From positions 1-5,439 of the forward strand of contig URXI01000291.1 in the NCBI GenBank assembly GCA_900551775.1: a stretch of 5,439 nt of DNA, in the 5' to 3' direction. The stretch's first letter is position 1; the number at the start of each line of letters is the position of its first letter. This document shows positions 1-5,439 of this stretch, piece by piece. Source of the DNA: an uncultured Eubacterium sp. (lineage in GTDB: Bacteria > Bacillota > Clostridia > Peptostreptococcales > Anaerovoracaceae). The notes under the pieces are model-generated. The model was given only the letters and a program-made list of their open reading frames with translations, was not told the origin of the DNA and did no database searches. The translations under genes were made by a program, and so were the position numbers.

Positions 1-2295
1 CTCGTACCTGCCGTCTGGCAGGTTGCGGATTTTTTTCATCGTCTTGATGCCGTCCATCTCTGGCATCATGTAGTCCATGAAGATCAAATCATAGTTCTTT
101 CGGCTTACCGCGTCAACGGCCGCCATGCCGGAGTCAGCACAGTCGATTTTCATTTCAAAGGTCTGCAGCAGCGCTTCCGCAATCTGCAGGTTCAGATCAT
201 TGTCGTCCACAATCAAAATCCTCACATAAGGCAGCACCGGCAGTCCCGTGCCGTCGCCCTTCCTCTCGGCGGCATCAGCGGTAAGCCGCTTGAGCAGTGA
301 CACCAGCTGGATACCGAAGAGAGGCACGAAAATAGCCGCATCCTCCGGTTCGTCTGACATCAGCGCATGTTCCTGAATCCGCAGCAGCGTCACCAGCTTG
401 CAATCGCCATCCAGTTTTCCTTCTAACTGCTGATGGACGGTGACCCTGTCAGCCATGACCATGTCAAAACCGCCCTTAGAAAGCGCATACCGAAATGCCC
501 CGTAGTCGCCGCAGATTTCATGATCCAGTCCCAGCTCCTGCAGATAAAAGGCGTAATATTCCCGCAGAGATCTGGCTTTCTCGTAGATCAAAATCCTCGG
601 GTGTCCTGCAGAGGAGATATCCATCAACTGATTTTCTCCTGCGGCAGCCTGTACAATCCTGGCGGTAAATACAGAGCCTCTGCCGTATTCACTCTCCACG
701 GTGATGTCCCCTTCCATGATTTTGCACAGGGAACTTGCGATAGAAAGACCCAGGCCGGTTCCTTCCTTGCCGTGGTTGTAAGGGGAATCAACCCGGTTGA
801 AGCTCTCGAACAGCTTGTCAATATCCTGCTTTTTGATGCCGATTCCCGTATCCTCCACTGCCATAGTCAGCAAAATCCTGTCCCCGTCTCTTTCGCAGTG
901 CATAGACAATTTGACATAGCCTTCTTCTGTAAACTTTACCGCATTGCCTACGATATTGACAAGAATCTGCTTGATTCTCGTCATATCCCCCACCATCTGC
1001 GCCGGAACGGTTTTATCCACGTCCAGGAGAAAGCGGATCGGTTTATCTTCAATTCTGACCGCGGCGAGAAAGGCCACGTCATAGAGCAAAGTCTCCGTCT
1101 GATATGTTTCATTCAAAATCGTAAACTTGCCTGCTTCGAATTTTGACAGATCCAGAACATCGTTGATGATGGTCAGCAGTCCCCTTCCCGAGTTGAGGAT
1201 GCTGCGCACGTATTCCTTCTGCCGGTGGTTCAGCTCACTTCGCATCAAAAGCTCACCCATGCCCACGATGGCGTTCATCGGCGTGCGTATCTCGTGGCTG
1301 ATATTGGCAAGGAAAATGGACTTGGCTTCCGCAGCATGGCGCTGATTCTGAGACACGATCCAGATCACGCCTGCCGCCGCCAGCAAAATCAAAAAGACAA
1401 CGATGGCGGCAATACCAGTGTGCATCAGTTCCTTGGTCAGCATGTCCGTCTTTGCCGTAATCACATCCTTGGGCACGATGTTTACGATGGTCCAGCCGTT
1501 CAGCCCCAGGGGACAGTAATAGCCAAGACGCGCTGTACCCAGCTGGTCATAGAGAATCGTACCCGATTCCCCTGTCGCTATGCGTGCCTTGATCTTTTCG
1601 GCGTTCCCACCTGACTTGATTTCTACGTTGTCCAGCACCCGGTAAAAATTATTGTAGTCCATGCTCTTGTTGCGCATGACTAGATTGCCGTCCCTGTCGA
1701 TGATATACGAATACCCTTCGCCGCCAAAGCTTTCCGTCCCCAAGGCTTCCTGCAGTTTGGAGATATCCAGCATGGCAGTCATCACGCCCGAAATTTTTCC
1801 CCTTTGGTCTTTTACTGGCACGGCCAGGATGATGCCGGATGCCGCCCTGTTGGTGAAGATGTAGCGGACAATACCGCTGATGGAAGACTCTCCTTTGAGA
1901 GCCTTTTTGAAATACGCCTGGTCAGAGACATTCTCGTTCCTCGAAGGCTCTGTCGCCTGTAATCTGCCGTCCTCTGCCGCATATCCGGCAAAGACGAAGC
2001 CCTGAGTTTCCACCATGTCCTCCAGATAGGCTGATCTTTTTTCCTCCGGGATGACCAGATAAGTATTTCCTATTGTCTGCAGCGAATTCTGCGTATCCTT
2101 TACTACCATTTTTGTATATGCAGTGATGTTGTCAGCTACTTCTGCCATCATGACCTGATTTTCCTTCTGCAGCGTCATGTCAAACCGCTCAATGTAAGAG
2201 AATGCAAAGATTCCAAATAGGATGATGACCATCAGTAAGGCAGCAATGATAAAAAAGAAATGTTTCTTGTCCTTCATCGGGTTCTTCATTTTCAT
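1..2295 (-). CDS. Hybrid sensor histidine kinase/response regulator, C-terminus cut by window edge
   Basis: Open frame from the ATG at 2295 to the left edge, 765 residues without a stop. Order: TM helix about 13-33; extracellular part about 35-293 resembling a double Cache sensor (DQAYFKKAL, IILAVPVKDQRGKISGVM, YSYIIDRDGNLVMRN); TM helix about 294-314; no HAMP, only about 20 residues to the H-box FLANISHEIRTPMN with phosphoacceptor His334; ATPase with N-box NIVGNAVKF (447-455), G1 DTGIG (482-486), LFESF, and G2 GTGLGLS (512-518). A receiver-like domain at about 566-665 lacks the acidic pair. A second receiver begins at VRILIVDDN with Asp697/Asp698 and phosphoacceptor Asp741 in FMDYMMPEMDG; its Thr/Lys end, and any HPt domain, lie outside. 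Start choice: GGAGGTGA at 2312-2305 lies 9 bases upstream, and a stop in frame (2307-2305) excludes a longer form. The ATG overlaps the TGA of the upstream binding-protein gene (ATGA), suggesting translational coupling. It likely autophosphorylates on His334 in response to an extracellular ligand; ligand and output target are unknown. Confidence 0.95.
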   Translation of the reverse strand, partial: MKMKNPMKDKKHFFFIIAALLMVIILFGIFAFSYIERFDMTLQKENQVMMAEVADNITAYTKMVVKDTQNSLQTIGNTYLVIPEEKRSAYLEDMVETQGFVFAGYAAEDGRLQATEPSRNENVSDQAYFKKALKGESSISGIVRYIFTNRAASGIILAVPVKDQRGKISGVMTAMLDISKLQEALGTESFGGEGYSYIIDRDGNLVMRNKSMDYNNFYRVLDNVEIKSGGNAEKIKARIATGESGTILYDQLGTARLGYYCPLGLNGWTIVNIVPKDVITAKTDMLTKELMHTGIAAIVVFLILLAAAGVIWIVSQNQRHAAEAKSIFLANISHEIRTPMNAIVGMGELLMRSELNHRQKEYVRSILNSGRGLLTIINDVLDLSKFEAGKFTILNETYQTETLLYDVAFLAAVRIEDKPIRFLLDVDKTVPAQMVGDMTRIKQILVNIVGNAVKFTEEGYVKLSMHCERDGDRILLTMAVEDTGIGIKKQDIDKLFESFNRVDSPYNHGKEGTGLGLSIASSLCKIMEGDITVESEYGRGSVFTARIVQAAAGENQLMDISSAGHPRILIYEKARSLREYYAFYLQELGLDHEICGDYGAFRYALSKGGFDMVMADRVTVHQQLEGKLDGDCKLVTLLRIQEHALMSDEPEDAAIFVPLFGIQLVSLLKRLTADAAERKGDGTGLPVLPYVRILIVDDNDLNLQIAEALLQTFEMKIDCADSGMAAVDAVSRKNYDLIFMDYMMPEMDGIKTMKKIRNLPDGRYE
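880..1351 (-). other. Kinase core of the hybrid kinase: H-box and start of ATPase domain
   Basis: Sub-region of the hybrid kinase. It covers the HisKA dimerisation helices with the H-box (SHEIRTPMNAIVGM, His334), the second helix with the typical ending DVLDLSKFEAGK, and the start of the HATPase domain including the N-box. All residues expected for an active class of HisKA kinase are seen here, so the enzyme is probably catalytically competent. The short distance between the second membrane helix and the H-box implies direct coupling of the sensor helix to the dimerisation helix instead of transmission through HAMP or PAS. Confidence 0.85.
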
Positions 2296-3608
2296 TGTGT
2301 CTGGTCACCTCCCGCAATCCTCGCCGTCCTGAGATGGTCCATCTGTGCAAGGCAGTCTGCCGGTGTCAGCCCGCTGTCTTTTTTCATGTACTCCAAAATG
2401 CAGGAGGCATCCATCTGGGAAAACCCCCGGATCCGCAGCCAGGCGATGGAATCCCTGAACTTTCGCTCGATCATCTGCTCCGCTTCCAGATATTGGGGCG
2501 TAGAGATGCTTGCCACCTGGTTTTTGAAGACCGGCGCCGTGTAAATGTTGGCAAAGGCTTCGTTATAGTTGTAGGGGTCCGCCAGGAACGTGATGAAGTT
2601 GAGGGCCGCCTCAAGTCTTTCGCTGTTCTTGTTGACGATAAACAGGCCCAGGTTGGGACCCTCGAAGGTCCCTTCTTCCGGCACGCCCACAAAGGCCGGC
2701 ATCAGACCGAACTTAGAAGCATCGCCTTTGAAATCCGTGTACAGCCAGGTATCCCAGCAGAGCATCATGGCGTATTTGCCGCTGTCCATGGCCTCGCTCA
2801 TGCCGTTCCAGTCGTTTTTCTCATAGTCCCGTCCCAGATAACCCTTCTCCGCCATCTCACGATACCAGGTTACGACCTGCTTCATCTCAGGGATGTCTGC
2901 GTAACCGATTTTCCCCTCGTTGAGCTCCTCCAGATTATCACCGTCCATGACGATGGCATCCAAAGGGAATTGATACAGCAGCATGGAAATCTCCTTTGCC
3001 GGCAGATAGAGCGGCGTCACGCCCTTCTCTCTTAATATGCGGCAGACCTCCATGAACTCCTCCTGATTTTCCGGTATGGCAAGACCGTACTCTTCAAAGA
3101 TTTCTTTATTATAGAGCGTTCCCGAAATCGACGCCTCCCAATGAGGCAGTCCGATGACTTTGCCGTTATAGATGGTCTGGTTGATGGAGGTGTCGGTCAG
3201 ATCGTCCACCCATGGGGCATCCGTAAAATCGTAGAAATTTTCATCCGGGTCATAGGTTTCTATATTGGCGCCACCGTAACTCAGAAAAACATCCGGCTTC
3301 TCGATTTCGCCTTTGACAGAGGCCAGCATGCGCTTTTCGAATTCTTCTTTTGGAATCTGCACGATTTCCAGATTATTCCCGGTCAGCTCCTTGTATCGGT
3401 CAAAGGCATTCACGATGTAGCTGCGTTCCAGATCCGGGTAGATACCCCAGACCATCAGCTTCTCCCCGGTGCTCTTCCCCCAGTCATAGACGGGCTCGCT
3501 AAACGCCGATCTCTGATTCTCCGGCACGTTATTCTCCTGCTGCCCGCAGCCCGCCATCAGGGTGAAAAGGAAAAATATGGAGATTAATAGGGCGATTTTC
3601 TTTTTCAT
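2292..3608 (-). CDS. Extracellular solute-binding lipoprotein, family 1 (sugar-type)
   Basis: Predicted lipoprotein of 438 residues anchored to the outer face of the membrane. From the ATG at 3608 it has a charged start MKKK, a hydrophobic stretch and a lipobox-like MAGC with lipidated Cys21. The body fits SBP_bac_1 (MalE/UgpB-like): opening strand KLMVWGIYPD, PDVFLSYGG, the hinge-region hallmark LYNKEIFEEYGLAIPENQEEF, GKYAMMLCWDTWL, and the C-terminal LGLFIVNKNSERLEAALNFITFLADP. Family members bind sugars or related solutes for ABC import. Here no permease or ATPase gene is adjacent; instead the gene overlaps a hybrid histidine kinase by four bases, so a sensory partner role is inferred. An upstream in-frame ATG at 3626 would add six residues (MREEEQ), but the AGAGGAAG motif sits inside that extension and is well spaced for the 3608 start, which also gives a more typical signal peptide. 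The ligand cannot be told from the sequence. Confidence 0.93.
   Translation of the reverse strand: MKKKIALLISIFFLFTLMAGCGQQENNVPENQRSAFSEPVYDWGKSTGEKLMVWGIYPDLERSYIVNAFDRYKELTGNNLEIVQIPKEEFEKRMLASVKGEIEKPDVFLSYGGANIETYDPDENFYDFTDAPWVDDLTDTSINQTIYNGKVIGLPHWEASISGTLYNKEIFEEYGLAIPENQEEFMEVCRILREKGVTPLYLPAKEISMLLYQFPLDAIVMDGDNLEELNEGKIGYADIPEMKQVVTWYREMAEKGYLGRDYEKNDWNGMSEAMDSGKYAMMLCWDTWLYTDFKGDASKFGLMPAFVGVPEEGTFEGPNLGLFIVNKNSERLEAALNFITFLADPYNYNEAFANIYTAPVFKNQVASISTPQYLEAEQMIERKFRDSIAWLRIRGFSQMDASCILEYMKKDSGLTPADCLAQMDHLRTARIAGGDQTQ
2305..2312 (-). promoter_or_regulatory. Ribosome binding site of the hybrid kinase, inside the upstream gene
   Basis: GGAGGTGA is a full 8-base complement to the 16S rRNA 3' end, 9 bases before the ATG at 2295. 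It lies within the last codons (Gly-Gly-Asp) of the solute-binding protein gene. It decides the kinase start at 2295 over the next in-frame ATG at 2289, and it means the kinase can be translated well from the shared message. Confidence 0.85.
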
Positions 3609-3613
3609 CTGTT

Positions 3614-3621
3614 CTTCCTCT
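3614..3621 (-). promoter_or_regulatory. Ribosome binding site deciding the binding-protein start
   Basis: AGAGGAAG lies 5 bases before the ATG at 3608 (the AGGA core 7 bases before). No comparable motif precedes the ATG at 3626. This favours MKKKIALL as the true N-terminus of the lipoprotein. Confidence 0.65.
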
Positions 3622-3649
3622 CGCATTTCGTATCGCTAAAGATAGTTTT

Positions 3650-3678
3650 ATTTTACCATCAATTGCCGAAAATGTCGA
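3650..3678 (-). promoter_or_regulatory. Sigma-A-type promoter for the binding-protein/kinase unit
   Basis: A -35 box TCGACA (3678-3673, five of six to TTGACA) and a -10 box TAAAAT (3655-3650, five of six to TATAAT) are separated by exactly 17 bases. Transcription would begin near 3643, leaving a leader of about 35 bases before the ATG at 3608. The -35 box begins 3 bases after the stop codon of the ATPase gene. No clear operator palindrome is seen around it. I see no intrinsic terminator in the gap, so read-through from the ATPase gene is also possible. Confidence 0.6.
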
Positions 3679-3680
3679 TT

Positions 3681-4943
3681 TTAAATCAGCCAGGCGGGAA
3701 TATACCAGTTTTTCTTGTCGATGGGAAGAACCTCCTTTGCCATACAGATGACCGCGCCTGCGCCGACCTCTGTCTTCAGATGAGCACTGCCGGCAAAAAT
3801 ATCTGCTTCTGAAGGCTCTTTGGTCAGTGGCGAAAGTACAGAGAAATTTTTCACGGCATCCTTTGGGTTAGCACTCTTCTTGATTTCAATCGGATTTACG
3901 ATTCCATCCTGCCAAAGAATCAAATCGATTTCCTTGCGGTTACTGTCGCGATAAAAATACAGTGGCGGCCGCTGCCCGTTGTTGATATAGCTTTTGTAGA
4001 TTTCTGATACGACCCAGGTCTCAAAAAATTGACCACTCATGGCTCCTCTTTCCAGAACCTCCGGGCTAGTCCAGCGTGTCAGATAGGCGCACAGTCCTGT
4101 GTCAAAGAAATACATTCGCGGCGCTTTGACGACGCGCTTCAGTATATTACTAGAAAAAGGCTGAATCAGCGTCACAATTCCCGATGAAACCAGAATTGAC
4201 AGCCAATGCTTTGCTGTCGGAATCGTAATGTCCACTTCATTAGCCAAAACCTCGTAGTTCACGTTGGTCGCAGTCCTTGCCGCCACGATAGTGAGGAAGT
4301 TTAAAAATGCAGTCTCATCTGCCACCTGTGTGAGTTTTTTCACGTCTCTGCTGATATAGGTCTCCAGATAGGATTCATAGTATTCTCCTGGTCTAATCCT
4401 TTCATCACTATACAATTTAGGCATAGATCCCTTGAAGATACGTTGGAAAACTTCGTTTATCGTCATCGGTACGGTTTTTCCTATCCGGTCGATGAATACA
4501 GAAGGCGTCAATGTGAAAGGCGGATAATTAGTTCCTGCGATCTCCCCATTTGACAGCCCGAGAATCCTGGCGACGCCGACCCTTCCGGCCAGCGACTCCG
4601 TCACATTTTCCATCAAGTGAAAGGTCTGTGACCCGGTAAGCCAAAAATCTCCATTCTGCTGATGTTCATCTACATAAACTTTGATATAATCGAATAGCTC
4701 TGGCGCATACTGCACCTCGTCTATCAGCACCGGCGGTGCAAATCGCTGAAGAAATAGTTCAGGATCACTCTTGGCAAGCGCTCTGAAAGTCGGCTGATCG
4801 AGGGAGACAATCGTTCTGTTTTCATCAGCCATCTTCGTCAGTAATGTGGACTTTCCGACCTGCCGCGGCCCGGTCAAAAGCAGCACAGGAAACGTGTCAC
4901 TGATATTCCGTAATGTGGATTCTATGGTCCTTTCGTAATACAT
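3681..4943 (-). CDS. AAA+ ATPase with DUF4143 / PD-(D/E)XK-like C-terminus
   Basis: Complete 420-residue protein of the AAA_14 plus DUF4143 family, common in bacteria and archaea without an agreed function. Walker A is GPRQVGKST (25-33) and Walker B is VLIDEVQYAP (72-81, Asp75/Glu76). LTGSQ (102-106) sits at sensor 1, followed by ESLAGRV (116-122) with a conserved Arg. A winged-helix-like stretch at about 229-265 includes YEVLANEVDITIPTAKHWLSIL. The C-terminus has the conserved YFFDTGLCAYL (278-288), FFETWVVSEI (306-315), FYRDSNRKEIDLIL with Asp340, and IEIKKS with Glu353/Lys355, the pattern of a PD-(D/E)XK nuclease fold. All key residues appear intact. The start at 4943 is supported by AGGAGG 7 bases upstream. 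The protein is probably cytosolic and may bind or process DNA, but this is inference. It is not overlapped with either neighbour and looks like a stand-alone gene. Three 60-base stretches I counted have 35-45% GC, against 48-55% in two stretches of the signalling genes, which hints at separate origin. Confidence 0.95.
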   Translation of the reverse strand: MYYERTIESTLRNISDTFPVLLLTGPRQVGKSTLLTKMADENRTIVSLDQPTFRALAKSDPELFLQRFAPPVLIDEVQYAPELFDYIKVYVDEHQQNGDFWLTGSQTFHLMENVTESLAGRVGVARILGLSNGEIAGTNYPPFTLTPSVFIDRIGKTVPMTINEVFQRIFKGSMPKLYSDERIRPGEYYESYLETYISRDVKKLTQVADETAFLNFLTIVAARTATNVNYEVLANEVDITIPTAKHWLSILVSSGIVTLIQPFSSNILKRVVKAPRMYFFDTGLCAYLTRWTSPEVLERGAMSGQFFETWVVSEIYKSYINNGQRPPLYFYRDSNRKEIDLILWQDGIVNPIEIKKSANPKDAVKNFSVLSPLTKEPSEADIFAGSAHLKTEVGAGAVICMAKEVLPIDKKNWYIPAWLI

Positions 4944-4950
4944 AAGGTCG

Positions 4951-4958
4951 CCTCCTCT
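4951..4958 (-). promoter_or_regulatory. Ribosome binding site of the ATPase gene
   Basis: AGAGGAGG, with the AGGAGG core ending 7 bases before the ATG at 4943. This is a near-ideal site and fixes the start of the ATPase gene. Confidence 0.85.
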
Positions 4959-4979
4959 TAAAAATGATAGTCAAAAAGA

Positions 4980-5028
4980 AAAAATTTATGAAAATCTAAT
5001 TTATTATTTTAGATTAACATAAATTTTT
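4980..5028. repeat. AT-rich imperfect inverted repeat, 20-base arms with 9-base loop
   Basis: The arms 4980-4999 (aaaaatttatgaaaatctaa) and 5009-5028 are reverse complements at 18 of 20 positions; the only mismatches are two adjacent bases opposite each other (aa against tt). The loop 5000-5008 is all A/T. The repeat starts 8 bases past the dipeptidase stop. On the minus strand it is followed by a T-rich tract (TTTTTTCTTTTT, overlapping the arm end), so it may act as a weak intrinsic terminator for the dipeptidase gene. With only two G-C pairs per stem it is atypical for one. Alternatives are a regulator-binding palindrome controlling the ATPase gene, or a leader hairpin. The structure itself is seen directly; its function is inference. 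Confidence 0.8.
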
Positions 5029-5039
5029 ATTGAAGTCAA
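5011..5039 (-). promoter_or_regulatory. Possible weak promoter for the ATPase gene
   Basis: TTGACT (5039-5034, five of six to TTGACA) overlaps the dipeptidase stop codon. It is followed after 17 bases by TAATCT (5016-5011), which matches TATAAT at only three positions but is preceded by TG one base upstream, as in extended -10 promoters. An alternative -10, TAAAAT at 5011-5006, is better by itself but lacks a good -35. If used, transcription would begin inside the inverted repeat, which would then overlap the -10 box and could serve as an operator. Confidence 0.3.
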
Positions 5040-5439
5040 TGCTGGCCGAATGATTCACTGGTAAGCTTTTCTATGGCCTGCCTGTAAATCTCCCTGGCTT
5101 TTTCCAGGTCTTCCACGTAAATCCACTCATCTTTTTTGTGCTCGGTGCACGCTCTGCCCGGAAATACCGGTCCGAATGCCACGATATTCTTCATGGCTCT
5201 GGCGTAGGTTCCGCCGCCCATGACCTGAGGCTGCGTCTTGTCTCCCGTCACTTCTCTGTAGGCTTCCATCAGTTTGGTGATGACCTCACCGTCTCTGTCC
5301 ATATAGACGGGATCCATGGAGGTGATGACGTTTAACGCGACATCATGAGAAGAGAGGGCTTTCTCCATACAGTCCAGCACCTCTTCAACGCTGTAAGTGA
5401 CTGGATAGCGGATGTCTGCCTCCAGAAACAGCATGCCGC
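5036..5439 (-). CDS. pepV: M20-family dipeptidase (PepV-like), C-terminal part, cut by window edge
   Basis: The last 134 or so residues of a metallopeptidase; the frame continues past the right edge, and the ATG at 5434 is internal (a Gly codon precedes it in frame), not the start. The motifs are those of the PepV/Sapep branch of family M20, cytosolic zinc or manganese dipeptidases of about 460-470 residues that end peptide breakdown. Seen here are DIRYP, MGGGTYARAMKN, VAFGPVFPG, EHKKDEWI (its His is the expected C-terminal metal ligand), and the closing helix EIYRQAIEKL. The N-terminal metal site (HxD and the Glu/Asp ligands) is outside the window, so activity cannot be judged. It ends with TGA at 5038-5036, just before the AT-rich inverted repeat that may terminate it. 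The family assignment is firm; the exact substrate range is not visible. Confidence 0.92.
   Translation of the reverse strand, partial: GMLFLEADIRYPVTYSVEEVLDCMEKALSSHDVALNVITSMDPVYMDRDGEVITKLMEAYREVTGDKTQPQVMGGGTYARAMKNIVAFGPVFPGRACTEHKKDEWIYVEDLEKAREIYRQAIEKLTSESFGQH

Noticed and set aside
433..1146. Plus-strand open frame of 237 residues
   Set aside because: It lies antisense within the kinase core, whose motifs are unambiguous on the minus strand. The plus-strand translation has no recognisable family and no ribosome binding site that I can see.
2295..3035. Plus-strand open frame of 246 residues antisense to the binding-protein gene
   Set aside because: It mirrors a well-supported SBP_bac_1 gene; its translation is rich in His, Arg and Val with no domain, as expected for a shadow frame.
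3609..3680. Intrinsic terminator after the ATPase gene
   Set aside because: Only a 5-base AT stem (AAAAT, CGAC loop, ATTTT) is present; it is too weak and overlaps the -35 box of the next promoter.
3681..4943. ATPase gene as part of a multi-gene phage defence or toxin-antitoxin system
   Set aside because: The neighbours are a dipeptidase and a nutrient-type sensor pair; no partner effector, methylase or small antitoxin gene is present in the gaps.
4980..5028. Inverted repeat as ends of an insertion sequence or small mobile element
   Set aside because: The whole structure is 49 bases with a 9-base loop, I see no target duplication on either side, and no second copy exists at the other end of the ATPase gene.
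1..5439. CRISPR arrays, tRNA, rRNA or riboswitches
   Set aside because: No spaced direct repeats, cloverleaf patterns or known aptamer motifs were noticed; the two gaps are only 72 and 92 bases and are accounted for by promoter, ribosome sites and the inverted repeat.

Overview
The window reads as a piece of a Bacillota (Clostridia-like, perhaps Lachnospiraceae or a relative) chromosome. The grounds are strong AGGAGG/GGAGGTGA ribosome binding sites, a lipoprotein signal of Gram-positive type, a PepV-type dipeptidase, and a solute-binding-protein/hybrid-kinase pair of a kind common in gut Clostridia. This assignment is inference from style; no marker gene is present. All four genes lie on the minus strand, so the region is read from right to left, and there is no gene-free stretch above 100 bases.

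Reading in the direction of transcription: (1) 5439-5036 is the C-terminal third of an M20-family dipeptidase (PepV-like), cut by the right edge. (2) A 92-base AT-rich gap (5035-4944) holds an 18/20-matched inverted repeat with a T-rich tail and the ribosome binding site of the next gene. (3) 4943-3681 is a complete AAA+ ATPase with a DUF4143/PD-(D/E)XK C-terminus, a widespread family without an agreed function. (4) A 72-base gap (3680-3609) carries a good sigma-A-type promoter (TCGACA, 17 bases, TAAAAT). (5) 3608-2292 is a lipoprotein extracellular solute-binding protein of family 1 (sugar-type). (6) 2295-1 is the first 765 residues of a membrane-bound hybrid histidine kinase: TM1, extracellular double-Cache-like sensor, TM2, HisKA, HATPase, a degenerate receiver and a canonical receiver, cut by the left edge.

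The last two genes overlap by four bases (ATGA) and appear to form one transcription unit. No ABC permease or ATPase gene lies in the window. The simplest reading is that the lipoprotein presents or senses a ligand outside the membrane for the kinase, which relays the signal through its receiver(s). The ATPase gene stands alone between the dipeptidase and this signalling unit and looks somewhat lower in GC than its neighbours. The most interesting items are the binding-protein/kinase pair, the pseudo-receiver inside the kinase, and the AT-rich inverted repeat in front of the ATPase gene.
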